Assembly: GCA_003971905.1 (NCBI GenBank)
Contig: RSEE01000015.1
Span: forward strand, 310,001 to 374,000
Length of the DNA: 64,000 bases
Direction of reading: 5' to 3'
Origin: Moniliella sp. 'wahieum'
Lineage: Eukaryota; Basidiomycota; Moniliellomycetes; Moniliellales; Moniliellaceae
In this document: in pieces, positions 36,472-48,300 of the stretch
Position numbering within the stretch: the first letter of the stretch is position 1
Layout: every line of letters begins with the position of its first letter
Position numbers and translations under genes: made by a program
The notes under the pieces: generated by a model
What the model was told of the DNA's origin: nothing
The model's input: only the letters and a program-made list of their open reading frames with translations
Databases searched by the model: none

Positions 36472-38474
36472 ATGCCTGAAACCTCCCAGACCCCGGCCTC
36501 CACACGGAAAGCCTCCGCAAGCGTCGCCACAGAGATCACAAGGACAAAGATCATGCTCGCAAAAAGGAGCGCCGCGAGAAGAAGAGGCGGAATAAAGAAC
36601 GCAAGGAGCGCCATGGCAAGGACAGCAACATGGAGACCACCAATCGCAGCTTCTACTCCGACGCGCCCGAGGCAGACATGAGCTTTGAACCCGGCGAAAA
36701 GACCACCGACACGGCCTTCACAGCGAATGACGAGGAGTCACTTCAGCTGGCTGAAGAGAGCGTTGGCGATCCATCGCAGCAGCAGGCGGAGGCCCACCTT
36801 TCCCCCATTCTAGCGGAGCCACACCTTGAACCCGAGCCATCAAGCCAGGCAGATTCACAGCTACATGCTGGGGTGCCCGAGCCCTCATGGCAGGATTCGT
36901 ACGCTGCAGGGGAATCTGCGTCTGAGCTTCGTCAACGTTCGAGTAGCAACGAGCTGCAGGAGCATGAAGCCGTGCCCACGCCAGAGGAGGCCGCGCCAGC
37001 CACGCCGGAGGCGGCCGATGATGACGACGACGACGTGGCTGTATTGGACACCCGCCTGCTCCGGTCGCGAGAAAGCGCGGACGGCCGAGCAACAAGGAGT
37101 TGGCGGAACGTGCCAAAGCAGCTGGTGTGGCGACGCCTGCAGTGCCTTCCACCGCGCCTAGGAAGCGCGGTCGGCCGAGCAGGAAGGCGGCACAGCAACT
37201 AGAGGATGAAGATGCTGACCGCCCTTCAGAGGAACCTTTGGATGAAGGGCAATCTGCGCTTGAGCCTCCCCAAAGCCCTGGTAGCGATGCGTCACAGGAG
37301 CATGAAGCCGTGCCTACGGAAGAGGAGGCCGCGCCAGCCGCTCCGGAGGCGGTCGACGAGGACGACGGGGCTGCATTGGCCGCCCCCCCCGCCCCGGTCG
37401 CGAGAGAAAGCGTGGACGGCCGAGCAAAAAGGAGTTGGCGGAGCGTGCCAAAGTAGCTGGCGTGGTGACGCCTGTCTCGCCCCCCACAATTCCCAGGAAG
37501 CGTGGCCGGCCGAGTAAGAAGGACCTTGCTGCACGCGCAGCGGCTGCTGCAGCGGCTGCGATGGCGATTGAGAACAACGGCGCCACAGACGCTGGCGAGT
37601 CGTCTCTGCCCAAGGCACGCAAAGCATCGCAAGCCCAAGTGCCGAGTGTGGACGTGCCACCGCCGCCTCTTCACTCGATTCCCCTTCCGCCGATACTTGC
37701 TGCTGGTCCGGCCTCGGGGACGGTCAACTTTATCGTGCTAGGTGGTCCGACCTTTGCGCGCTTGTTTTCTGGTATGTTGTCGAAGATCTCTTTGGGTTTG
37801 GGTTGACACTGACATTGGAACAGACATTCCTACGCTGGCTGCTATGGAATCGCTGGTGCGGGATCGGTTGGACTTGGACGCGACAGAAACGGTGTTGTTG
37901 GCCTATGCTTTCCGTGGCATGATGATGAGCTGCGTAACCAGACCGATTTCGCTGCGTTTGAACGCAAGATCAAAGCTCTTCCGCCTTGGACGCCGGACGA
38001 AGTGGTGATCTACGTCAAGCCGCCGGAATCCTACTCGTACCAGTTCATTTTCCCCCAGCTTTCGCATCAGATGCCTGTTGCCGCCGCCCCGGATGCGCCG
38101 CAGGATGATGCTATTGGACATGCGGCTGGGCTAGCGATGGGGACCCAGACTAGCGCGACTGCGGACACGGATGACGTGATGGCGTCCGATGAGGAACAGC
38201 AGAGTGCCGCAGAGAGCGATGAGTTGGAGACGACGCCGTTCGGGACACAACCGAAGAAAACGCAGAAGAGCCCTGCCCAAGAGGGGGGATGGCCAGTGTG
38301 CACGAGTGTGGGGTGTGCCACGCTACGCCGCACCATCCGCTTGCGGACTGTCCGTTGACGGTTGACACGGAGCTGATGCGGGCGCGGTACCAGGAACTGG
38401 TGGCACAGGGCCGGCGCAAGAACGCGTCGGAGCGCCTCGCCCAGCGCGAGCTGGCGCAGCTGCTTGCAAAGTAA
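36472..38474 (+). CDS. AT-hook protein with C-terminal Cys/His motif
   Basis: The N-terminus is extremely basic (HRDHKDKDHARKKERREKKR) and needs a frame shift after MPETSQTPASTRKASA. Then come an acidic region and two copies of a module with paired AT-hooks: RKRGRPSNKELAERAKAAGV ... APRKRGRPSRKA and RKRGRPSKKELAERAKVAGV ... IPRKRGRPSKKD, each preceded by an acidic EHEAVPTPEEAAPATPEA-type linker. AT-hooks bind the minor groove of AT-rich DNA, so this is a nuclear chromatin protein. An intron at 37772-37823 joins FIVLGGPTFARLFS to DIPTLAAMESLVRDRLDLDA. The folded C-terminal part has FERKIKALPPWTPDEVVIYV and ESYSYQFIFPQLSHQ, then HECGVCHATPHHPLADCPLT (C-x2-C-x3-H-x5-C, a zinc-knuckle-like motif) and a helical end QRELAQLLAK stopping at 38474. 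Family not recognised. Confidence 0.7.
36860..37530 (+). repeat. intragenic tandem duplication, unit about 336 bp
   Basis: Landmarks recur 335-338 bp apart: AGGAGCATGAAGCCGTGCC at 36958 and 37296; AAGGAGTTGGCGGA near 37095 and 37430; GGAAGCG(C/T)GG at 37161 and 37496. The copies differ by many substitutions (about 80% identical by eye in the best parts) and by small length changes, so this is an old duplication, not an assembly repeat. It doubles the AT-hook pair of the gene. Confidence 0.85.
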
Positions 38475-38697
38475 AGAGATGCGTGGAAGGTGTTGGTTCT
38501 GCTGGATGTCAATATGATTGATTTTTCTTGGTGCTCTTGACTGGGTCGTAGATGATCGCGATGATGGAAGAAGGGGGGGGAATTCGTAATGATGGCCCTT
38601 GCACTTCCGTGTTCGTAGAATAGCATTTGCCACCTTGAGTGGCAGGGACATTAGAACCGCTTCGCCTATACTAGGCCCGCTTTTCGAGCGTTTGCTA

Positions 38698-39111
38698 TCA
38701 GCTCGTGCCCATCCAATCTTCATCAGGAGGCCAATGGTGTCGCCCGCAGGCCCAGACCTCTGCCTCCCGGCATTTGTTTTGTCCAAACAGTGACTGCAGC
38801 GTGAGAGGAGGATGAGCATGGCGGACGTGTTGGCGATGAAGCGCGGCCGTCTCCCACACGACAACACTGCAACCAAGTTCCTTCCGCCGGAGAATACTCG
38901 AAACCTCTGGGCAAAGGAAGAGACGGCGTGCCGATAGCATGTGTGCTGCTGGTCGCACTCGGTCTGCTCGGGCAGCCGATGCAGCTCCTTGGCCCAGCAT
39001 CGGCTGCGTAGATGCCTCATCGATCTCATCGTCCGTGGCCTCAGCCTGGCCTTCCTCGTCCCTTCGAGCCCCACGAGCACCTGAAAACCGACGCAGGCCG
39101 AGAGGGATCAC
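38698..39111 (-). CDS. small hypothetical protein
   Basis: An open minus-strand frame of 137 codons starts with MIPLGLRRFSGARGARRDEE, then DDEIDEASTQPMLGQ, and later FLCPEVSSILRRKELGCSVV with VWETAALHRQHVRHAHPP. The Arg-rich, acid-free start resembles a mitochondrial presequence. It is divergent from the mitochondrial-looking gene at 39251 with a 139-bp gap, a reasonable gene spacing here. No family is recognised, and a chance frame in GC-rich DNA is possible. Confidence 0.3.
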   Translation of the reverse strand: MIPLGLRRFSGARGARRDEEGQAEATDDEIDEASTQPMLGQGAASAARADRVRPAAHMLSARRLFLCPEVSSILRRKELGCSVVVWETAALHRQHVRHAHPPLTLQSLFGQNKCREAEVWACGRHHWPPDEDWMGTS

Positions 39112-39250
39112 GTGACCAGGGCCTCACGTGCGGAGAGCGGAAGGGGCGGAACAGCGGGCTTCTTGAGACGGGTGGATGGAGGGCTTAAGCACCCTGCTGT
39201 TCTTTTTTCGTGCGCCACCACGGCCAAGCAAGCAAGCAAGTGCGCCTACG

Positions 39251-40804
39251 ATGCTGCCTCGCCGGATGCTCGCCAGGGCAGTCGCACGCCCCGCTCTGCA
39301 TCACGCCCCACGCGCCGCGCCTCGTCCCCGCCGCTCGCCCCCGTGCCTGCCCCCTCGTGCACACCACCCCTGTGCGCGCCAGCAAGGCCGGGAGTGTGGA
39401 CATTCCCTGGTTCATGGAAGAGGAGACGGCGCTCGAGGACGAGGCCTTCGTGCGGGGCCCTGTGCAGGACCCCGAGGTGCCCCGCCTAACGTCCTTAGCG
39501 GCATGGGGGAGGGAGTGGATACACGCACAGTTCCTTCTGCCCAGCCAGCTGGAGGATCTGTACGACGTGCTCCTCTCTGGTCCCGCGTCCCATTTGGTCG
39601 CGTCTGTCCTCGAGCCCACGATGGGAGAAGGCTCGGTCTACTCCATGCACCAGAGCCTTGTCCCTGCCGGACGCAGTCACTCGCGTCGCCCTCCGATCGT
39701 TTCATCCATACCCTTCCCTCGCGCCTGAGCAGCCCACAGCCGATGGATCCTCATCATCGAGGTCCGCAGTGCCACGCGCGGTGCGGTCAAACGCCTGGCG
39801 AGGAAATCGGGTACTACGTACGTCATCTGCCTCCCCCTCTTCTTGCTCTGTACTAACCTTCAACATGCCAAGTTGGAACAAACCGCCCCTCCCGCTGTGG
39901 CACTGGAGAGCACAGCCGAGTTCCTCGAAACCCTTGACCTCACTCCTGAGGAGCGAATGGAGCTCCCCCTGGCCCGCCTCTCGTCTCGCGTGAGGTCCAA
40001 GAGGGCATTCGGATGCTGCATAGTTCCAATCCTGAGCGCTACACACCCAGTGCTCAGCACTGTCTTCTGTCTTTCCCTTGACATGGTCCAGCGCCTGCTG
40101 CAGCTCGACGTCCCCCTCCCCCGGCCCAGCTGGCTCGGCGTAACACCCGTCTGCAGCTGTTCCAGCATGTGCGTGAAGCGGCGATGCCCGAGTTGGAGCG
40201 CTCGCTGTTTGATCGGGTCGAAGCTGCATTTGAGCGTGTCTACAACATCCCCCTCCCGCCGAAGAGCAGAAGGCCCAGCTCCAGGGATACGATGCGCGGA
40301 CCGACACCATGCCCACCAAGGTGGTGATGCAGCATGTCTACACCCTGGTCGATCGCGAGTCGGGTCGGGAACTCGTGACACCCACCAAGAGCCAACGTCC
40401 CATCCACCCGGTGCAATACGAAGGTCTCGTCCCCTTTACCCAGGCGACCGCGGTGAACCGTTCCAACCCCGGAACCAACCGGTACATCAACTTCCGTGGT
40501 CCCCGTATCGCGGCTCGGGTCGACAATCAGCGCAAGAGGGGTGACGGTAACTGGGCCATGGTCGATGCTGGGTGGTGCCAGGTGCATGTGGTGACCCCGC
40601 GTGCGCGGAAAGAGTACCCGATGGAACGGAATTGGGGAGGCTATGGCGCAGGCTGCGTACGAGCGGGACAATGCCCTCGCCTTCCTCCGCGCCCGCCCGA
40701 AAGACGAAGACATGCTGATCAAGCGCGACTACAAAAAGCGCCGCCCACCACCGCCCATGCGGGCCTCGAATCCCGGCGACGATGACTATGATAAATGGGA
40801 TTAA
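39251..40804 (+). CDS. probable mitochondrial protein of unknown function
   Basis: The start ATG at 39251 gives MLPRRMLARAVARPALHHAP, a classic Arg/Ala presequence without acids. Recognisable pieces in order are: SVDIPWFMEEETALEDEAFV, SQLEDLYDVLLSGPASHLVA, LPDAVTRVALRSFHPYPSLA, WILIIEVRSATRGAVKRLAR, an intron at about 39811-39872 (ACTAAC branch), LEQTAPPAVALESTAEFLET and LDLTPEERMELPLARL. Then EGIRMLHSSNPERYTPSA plus LSTVFCLSLDMVQRLLQL resembles the short helix-turn-helix of mitochondrial assembly proteins such as the Rrg9/neugrin and Bot1 kinds. It continues with HVREAAMPELERSLFDRVEA, MPTKVVMQHVYTLVDRESGR, NRSNPGTNRYINFRGPRIAA and a basic end DYKKRRPPPPMRASNPGDDD, stopping at 40804. I read all of this as one gene with several shifts; the 40309-40804 part could be a second gene. 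Confidence 0.6.
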
Positions 40805-40871
40805 TGCATCTGGTGGCTAGCTGGCGCGTGGCATGTGGATGGGATTGGCCGTTAGGGCAAAGGGAGACGCT

Positions 40872-42613
40872 CTACCTTGCGTACCCCGCGGGCATGTTTT
40901 GCCCCCCAGCCGTGTCGAGCTTGGCGCTGCGTGTACCAAATTGAATGGCGCGCTTAGCCCGCTCGGCGGTAGCCCGGAACCCCAATGCATGTGCCACGTC
41001 CCGCAACAAGCGCTTGTCCCCGACTTGGTCTGTAGGACCGTAGAACGCCTTTTGCTCCACAGGCAGTTGGGCCACATAGTTTACCACAGCCAAGGCAAGG
41101 AACGGGAAACGGCTTCCCGCCCGGTAGAAGAAATGACCCGATCGTCGCGCCCTAGGTTGCGTTCGGGCAAGCGGTCCAAATCGAGCTGCAGCTCGTCCCG
41201 GAGGCCCGGGTAGGCCTTGCGCTCAAACGCAAGGCGGTGACGTTGGTAGCCTCCAAAGAGCTCGTCGGCACCTAGTCCGCTGATCAGTACACGAGCCGGC
41301 GTGGTATAGGGCGTTTCGTGTCCCGTCTCTGGGTTGGCGACCATGCCCCGGCCCAAGGCAGCAAAGTAGAGTGCCATGGCAATGCTCAGGTCCATCTGGA
41401 TCCCCATCACCATACCAAGAGTCAGCTGATCCTATCCCTCCCATGCATACGCATACGCCACGCGACACGCACGTACCACTGTATCGCTTGGCGCCATCGT
41501 ATCTACCACCTTGGCTCGTTGGGCGGCATATTCCTCTTTGGAGACGTTGATCGTGACCAGGCGCCAGGCACGCTCGGGGTGGAGCGTGCGCAACTCCTCC
41601 AGCGCAGCAAACGCGGTGAGCCGATCGGGGGTGTTGTAGTCGTCAGAAGATTGGAAGGCAACGTTCAACAGGTCGATCGGCTGTGTAGGCGGGAGATGCT
41701 GGTGCATGAGCAGGGCCAGGGTGGTGCAGTCGATTCCGCCCGAGAAGAGGAGGGCAGCGGAGACAGTGTTGCTTTCAGGGCGGCAGAGGATCGGGGGAAG
41801 GCGACTGGCAACAGAATCACGGAGTACTTGGATCAGGTGCTGGATGACCGCAGCCTGTGTCTCGCTAGGCGTGGTATTAGTGTTGGGCAAGACCGAAGGC
41901 AACGTCCATTCTGGGCGAGATCGGGGGAGGAGATCAAGGTCCGGTCGGAGGCGCGAAGGAGAAAGTAATTATCACATGGGACTTCAGTGAGCGGAGTGGG
42001 ACCTGCAGCACCGCAGGAAGCAAGGAGGAGATGCTCGGGGTTAGGGGATTGGAGGAGGGAGCGCCGTCCTAGGGGGTCGCGGCCATAGACCAGTCTTCGT
42101 CCGTGATGAAGCAGAAGGCGTAAGGCCCGTCGATGCGATCAAGTATGGAGGAGGGCGGTGGTGGGGCTGAGGGAAGAGGTGTGGACCAATAACTCGAGGG
42201 CAGCGAGGAGCGCTTCGCCGTCGTTGGCGGCGGTGTGGAGGGAAGCGAAGAGGTGGCTGAGAGCGGAGGCGGCGGCGGGGGCGGCAGGGCGGGGTCGAGA
42301 GCGAAGATCTGGCCGTTCCAGCGAGCGTGCCGAGGGCAGAGCGAAGGGGCTGGGGGGTTATGTAGCGGCCGCGGAGGCCCAGGACGCTGGAGAAGAGGCG
42401 TGTGTCGTGCCAGGCAGGCCAGAAGGGGGCGATGGTGGCGCATTGGTCGGGGCCTGGGCGGGAGGACGAAGGGTTAGTTTAGCGAGGGTGTGGAGGGGTT
42501 GGGGGGAGCAAGACGCACCACCAGGCGGTTGGTGGCGACCAGCTGCGTCCAGTGGCCGCCATCGTCGCCGGATCCGAGGAGCTGGCGGCGGCGACGAGAC
42601 AGATGCCGCACAT
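40872..42613 (-). CDS. asparagine synthetase domain-containing protein (ASNSD1-like)
   Basis: This is a two-domain protein related to asparagine synthetase B; the function of the ASNSD1 branch in fungi is not established. Start ATG at 42613: [20 protein letters not shown], so the Ntn-type Cys2 follows the Met as in glutamine amidotransferases. An intron fits at 42454-42518 (donor GTGCGT, CTAAC branch). Then [40 protein letters not shown] and [20 protein letters not shown] complete the N-domain. The synthetase domain has [20 protein letters not shown] (the SGGxD ATP-pyrophosphatase loop), [20 protein letters not shown] and [21 protein letters not shown] second intron lies at 41396-41476, then [37 protein letters not shown] and the ASNSD1-like tail [20 protein letters not shown] with [15 protein letters not shown], stopping at 40872. 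About 530 residues. Confidence 0.88.
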
Positions 42614-42870
42614 GATGGCCAGGACGGCTGGATGGTGGAGCCAGCAGGCAGCGCGGCGTCTTGTAATTTTTTTTGATCGTCCTGAAGCTTGAAGCTTGAA
42701 GGCGCCTGAAGACGTCAGGCCTGACCTCGACCGGTGCGGGGGGCATCTGCGGAATTCCTGTTCCGCCCTGCCTCGCCACTCCTTTTTGCCGGGGTTTGGC
42801 CAGGGCAATTTTTTTCGTCCAGTCCGCCCTCTCGCCAGCCCTGATACGACGCTTCCAATCTCTTCTGACC

Positions 42871-43961
42871 ATGGCGCTGCGCAACTACGTCCAGCGGAGG
42901 AACCACAAGGAGCGTGGCCAGCTCGCTTCCCGCAGCCAGCTTGGCCTGCTCGAGAAGAAGAAGGACTACAAGCTCCGCGCAGAGGACCACCACGCCAAGT
43001 CTCGTGCAATCAAGCGGCTTGAGGAGAAGGCCGCCAACCGGAACGCGGATGAGTTTAGCTTCAGCATGATCCGCGGTCGCATCGACCAGCGCACCGGACG
43101 CCACATCACCGGCTTGTCCAAGGAGCAGGCCAATTTCTCCCACGCACTCATCTCGCTCTTGAAGACACAGGACTCGGCTGCGCTGCGCGACCAGCTGCGG
43201 CGCGAAAAGAAGCGGGCGGCCAAGCTGGTGGACAAGCTCGGTCCGCTCGTGCCGACTATGCGGGTTGTATGGCTGCGCACGCTCGTAGTCGGTGACTTTC
43301 AGACCGCACGCGAGGACAGGTCCTGCAGCTGGCTAACCTCTTGGCTGGCGAATGGGGCCCGCTGGACGAGATGGACGATGTCGATCCCGAGGCCCAGGCG
43401 GGGGAGATGGGCAAGAAGACGGTGGTGCGAATCTGTGGACGAATGTACGTTGATGCACACAGACTGGGTTGTTTGGCGGATACTGACCAAGGGATAGTGC
43501 GGAGCATGGCGGCCAAGGATAAGGGCAAACGCAGGGCCGAACCTGACGACGACGAGGAGGAAATCGACCCGACCGACCTGGATGGCGACGATGATCTTGC
43601 CCCCAAGGCAGGAGGGGGGAAAGTATGCTGCATACCTGGTGCAACTGCTGAGTGGACGGCAAGCACGAATGACCGTGCTGGAATCGGCATTGGGCAAGCT
43701 GGAGTTGGTGCGCAAAATCATGCGGACCAAGGGACAGCATGTCAAGCTTCAGACCCGCAAAGACGAGGAGCGTCATGACCAGCTCACCGACTTGGTCGCC
43801 GAGGGCAAGGTGACACCGTTTGGCATTGCATTGCCCGGGTACGAGGATGCCCAGGCGGATGCAGACTACCAGGACTCGTTTGGTTTCAAGCAACGTGGCT
43901 TCAAGGGTACCCCGAACCCAAGAAAAAGTCGTACAAATGGAGCACAGAACGGCAACGCTGA
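42871..43961 (+). CDS. UTP11: U3 snoRNA-associated protein Utp11
   Basis: Utp11 is a nucleolar component of the small-subunit processome needed for 18S rRNA maturation. Start ATG at 42871: MALRNYVQRRNHKERGQLAS, then RSQLGLLEKKKDYKLRAEDH, RLEEKAANRNADEFSFSMIR and LSKEQANFSHALISLLKTQD, all diagnostic. The middle is frame-shifted (GEWGPLDEMDDVDPEAQAGE; KGKRRAEPDDDEEEIDPTDL), and a short intron ending near 43496 is possible. Then KYAAYLVQLLSGRQARMTVL, ESALGKLELVRKIMRTKGQH and the C-terminal signature KKKSYKWSTERQR, stopping at 43961 in the corrected frame. Up to 360 residues, longer than the usual 250 because of an acidic insert. It shares a 257-bp divergent promoter with the ASNSD1-like gene. 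Confidence 0.92.
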
Positions 43962-44223
43962 ATGGAATCCACCTCTGTCTATTGTATGGTCTCCATTCCA
44001 AGTCCTGGATATCTAGCTGTCATAGCGCCCAACGTCAACGCCCAGAGGCGAAGCGACCTATCACTACTTTACTGCCAACTATGTTCAACGGTCGTGTGCG
44101 CTTTCTTGATGTTGACAGCTGATAAAGAGCACCCGATAGCCGGATGTCGTTGTCATTGGCATTGGCATTGCAGTGACAGCAGCTCACAGTGTGGAGACGC
44201 GAGCTGGACACATTTATACAATC

Positions 44224-44765
44224 TTACGGCTTGTTACCATTCAGCAGGCCTGCCGCCGCCGCCTCCTGGTCCGCCTCGAGCTGCTGCACCGGCTGTCCAG
44301 CAGGAACTGCCTCGTTGTAGGCTGCGTGCCGCGGTTTGGAGGGGCGCGCTGGTCACGTCCACGCCCCCGGGTTTTGCTTGGCCTGGGCCAGAAGCTGATC
44401 CTCGGGTCCACCCAAGACAGGACCGTCAAAGGCGTCGGCACGCGTGCCGAGCGACTCGGCGTGATCGTCGCCCCCTTCCTCGGGAGGAATGATCATGAGT
44501 CCCCACCCGTTTGGCCCGTCTGTCCAGTGTGTACAGACGCACCTGGGAGCCCTGCTACCCCAGACTCGTTCACCCCCGTTTCGTCCGAGGTGACAGTGTT
44601 GCGCGCGGCTGGAACTTGTCCTTGGTTTTGTAACTGCTCTTGGAGCCGAGCGAGGCTGCCTGATCCAGGGGAAACCATTGTTAGCTGAGATGAATGAAGG
44701 GGGGGGGCGCGTACCTGCTCCTCAATGATTTGCGCATCCGACTTGCCAGCGTACTCGTCCGACAT
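44224..44765 (-). CDS. small conserved-looking protein, unidentified
   Basis: Start ATG at 44765: MSDEYAGKSDAQIIEEQ, then an intron (44714 down to 44660, donor GTACGC, CTAAC branch, ATCAG acceptor), then AASLGSKSSYKTKDKFQP. In shifted frames it continues with GPNGWGLMIIPPEEGGDDHA, ESLGTRADAFDGPVLGGPED, QLLAQAKQNPGAW, then AYNEAVPAGQPVQQLEADQE and AAAAGLLNGNKP, stopping at 44224. The consistent Ala/Gly/Glu composition across the pieces supports one small soluble protein of about 160 residues. No family is recognised. Confidence 0.5.
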
Positions 44766-45308
44766 GATATTGCTCAGGTGGGGATCGTGGGTGTATGGGG
44801 TAAGAACGGGAGAGCGAGGCCATGCGATTTATACCATCAGCCTACGGCCTAATGATGCAGGCTAGAGGCGAATGACGTCGAGGGCAAGCTACAAGGGAAA
44901 CGTCGATCTCCTCTTCTTGCAGGGCAACGTCATAGCTGCCGTCGGACCAGCGGGCCGCACACTGGGCTGAATGCTGAGCTGGACGCACTGACCAACTCGA
45001 GGGCCACCCGAGGATCGAAGACGGCGAGCAGCGGATTAGAACCGTACGTCTTCGCAGGAACTAACCCATCCTATTGAACAACCATCCTCACGCGTCGTCG
45101 TCATCGATGCATTGGGCCGTCGCTCGGACCAAGCGCCCATCTGGGCTGCTGAGCACTTCGTTCACCGACCGTTCAGCTTGAGCGCCGTCCCGATCCGCCT
45201 CTCCTCGGCTACACAACGGCGGCTGTCCCCCGCGTCATGGCACTGGGCCTGCCGCGCGGGCCGAGGGAGGCCAGGCGGAGGCGGCATCCTGGCCATCGAG
45301 CGCAGCGC
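44766..45308. other. intergenic stretch, no gene seen
   Basis: This lies between the small-protein gene (start at 44765, minus) and the 3' end of the karyopherin gene (minus). It must carry the promoter of the former. Plus-strand frames here are shadows of the karyopherin C-terminus or chance. Confidence 0.4.
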
Positions 45309-48300
45309 CTACGCCATCGCCTTGGCCAGCAGACCTTTGTACTTGTCCCCCAGCTCGTCCCACAAGCCTGGACGGGCGCCCTGCATGGCCTCCAGCGTCG
45401 GCCCCAGCTCTTTCAGCCGCCGCGGCACTTCCCCCCTCAGGTCCAGGGTGGCGACCGGTCGTGGGCCCACTCTTCTTTGCCCATCGCGGCCGCTGGATCG
45501 ACCGCGCCGGCCTCGTCCATCACTCCGAGATCCAGCAGGTCCGACACGTGCATCCCCCCAACGACTAGTCGTCCCACCCGTCCTCGTCGACCTCCTCCGC
45601 CTCGGGCTCCTGGCCTGCCGACTTCACCGTCCAGCACTCCATCAACGCACCCAGCAAGCAAGCGCGACGGTGGAGCGGTAGAGTGTGTTGGCCGGCCATG
45701 GAACGCGTTACAATTTGCCTCCGGTCGGTAGCACTTCCCCCCGTACAGGTAGCGTCAGTAGCAGATCCCCTCCCTCCCGCAGCAGACGCAGCAGACGCCA
45801 GGGCGTTCACCTTGCGTGCCCAGACGCCATGCAGCGATCCGTCTCTTGCATCCAGCGTTCCGCCACGAGCGCAGCCCTGTCCGTCACCCAAGTCCAGCGC
45901 AGCGAGCACAGCCAGCGCATCGGTCCGCGGGCACACCAGCGTCGGGCCGGAATCAGGTAGAGAAGGGGCACGAGGATGCCGTGGGTTAAGGATGCTGTCT
46001 TGGCTGCCTTGAGGCGAGAGACGAGGGCACGGAGCAGCTCGCTGCTCTGTTGGAGCATGCCCTTCTCTCCGGATCAGGGCACAAAGGAACGGTCCAAGCG
46101 CCAACCGGCCGTCGTTTCGAGCGTGTCCTCGGGTCGAGCAAGGCAGTGAGCACGGGGCAAGGAAGGCGCGTGTCGAGGTGGGTGGCAGCGTGGGAGCAAG
46201 GGTGATGGGAAGCCCGTTCCAGGCCAGTGTGGGTTCGGGCGCCTTGCCAATGAGGTAGGTGAGGCTCTGGACGAGCGCCTGTTGCACGTCCGGTCTTGTC
46301 CCAACTCGGCCCAGGCACCCACCAGGGCGGGGAGAAGGGTGGGGCAGCTTGGACTGTAGTAGCGCATCGGGCTGAGCCGCACGAAGCAATGCATCAACAC
46401 ATGCCAGAGTAGCTGCCGCCGCCCGCGTAGCCCAGCGTCCATATCCTCCTTAGTCGCCCCCTCGATACTGCCTTCCAGCTGCACCTCGGCCTCGGTGGGG
46501 CGCACCACGTACCCAGCCACAAGGGGAATGCAGCACTGAGGATGGCCACATCCGCTGGCGCTTGCACCTGGGACACAAACGCCTCCAACACATCCTCCGC
46601 CACCGAGCTCACTACCGGATCGTCTCGCTGGGCCAGGAAGGTGTGCACCACGCCCTCGGCCAGCGCGGACGCTTCGCGGCGCTGACGCTACCCGAGGAGA
46701 GCGCAGCGACGCCAAACAGCCTGCACGGCCTCCAGAACCAGACGCTCGTGTCACTTTGTTCAGCAGTCTGGGTGCTTTGCAACAGACGGCCCAGGTGGCC
46801 CAGGAGAGTCGGCGCACACTCGCTGGCTTCAGGTGGCGTGGTAGAGGAGGCGAAGTGACGATAAAAGTTGCGCACGGTCCGCGTCGCGGCGGCCGTCGCA
46901 ATCGCATCGCTGCCGCCCAGGGTGAGGGTGGCCGCGTTAAGGAACTGAAGAGAGATGCTGAGGGGCAAGGCGGCGGCAAACTGGGAGGCAAAGAGGAACG
47001 TTTGGGCGGTCAAGAGAGGCGGGGCATTTTGCACATACGGCGCCACGGCCAGATCAAACGTTTTTTCCAGTTCAAACGCTGGCGTTTCAGCGAGCAGGTC
47101 TCCGTTGCCTCCCAAGAGGAGCAGGATAGCCTCAATCGGTTTCCACCAATCTGATCGTCCTTGAGCGCGGTACGCCTCTCCGACGGCCACGCGCGCCGGC
47201 ACAGCGCGTACCAATGCTTTGACACTTGCGTCTGGAATCACCTCCAATAGGTCCGACACCGGTCTCGAGCCCAGTGGCGCGCAAGGATTCCGTGCCAGCA
47301 AAGATGGCACCTCCACCATCGGCCTCATCAAGCTCGGCGACAAAGGCGTTGATGAACGGACCATTCCTCCTCTTGCTCGTTGGTCACCATGCAAGTTGGG
47401 TCAAACTTTCGACCCAGGAGCCGAGGAGAGAGATCCCACCTTCCTGACCTGGGCGGAGAAGATTGGAGCAGGTTGGAGACCGTCTTGTGGTACGCGCGAA
47501 GAAGCGCGCTGGCCGTCTCCACCGCTGCGCTCGCCACACCCGGGAGGGAGGAAGCAATGTCCCCATCGCCTTCGGGGGGAAGCCAGCTGGCTCCCCTCTG
47601 CCGAGGGGCTGGTTTCGTAGGTTTCCAAGGCCTGTGCGGCAGCGCGGGTAACAGCGAGGGAGGCAACGACCACGTCCGACACGTGCGATTTGAACACAGG
47701 CTTGACATGCGACGCCAGCTGGAGCGTGCGCAGCGCCTCGGCAGTGAGTGCAAGCTGTTCCCATGTTTCCACTCCCTGGGCACTCGTGGCGAGCGCATGC
47801 AAGCCCTGCTCGCCTTGCCGCACGAGCTGAAGAAGGGCAGGGATCCAACGAGGGAGCACAGTCTCAAGCGCCGTCTGGGCCGCTTGTGGAAACTGTTCCC
47901 GGATCAAGTAGGTAGCCTCGAGCATCTGACGCACCAGACCAACAGCGCGGGCCTGAAGGTGCGCATCGATGCCTTGGGGCGATGAGACGATGGCCTCGAG
48001 ACTAGGGAGAAGCTGATCGGTAAGGTGGAGGAGCTGGTGCTCGTCCAACTCGGAACGGGCAAACTCGGACAGGAAGACGAGGGCGCCATGAGCCTTGTGC
48101 GGGGTAACATTGGCTGGATCAAGTGCGGAAATGAGGACAGGCAGGAGCTCGGGCATCTGGTCGGGGAAGTCGGTGCTGGCCACGTGGCTGAGCGTGAGGG
48201 CCGAGGCGAGCCGGAGTTTGCGCTCGTCAGAGAGCAGGAGCTCAAGGAGGGTGGCGCGAACTTGGGCCTTGGCCGCGGCGGGCATGGCCTCGCCGTTTAC

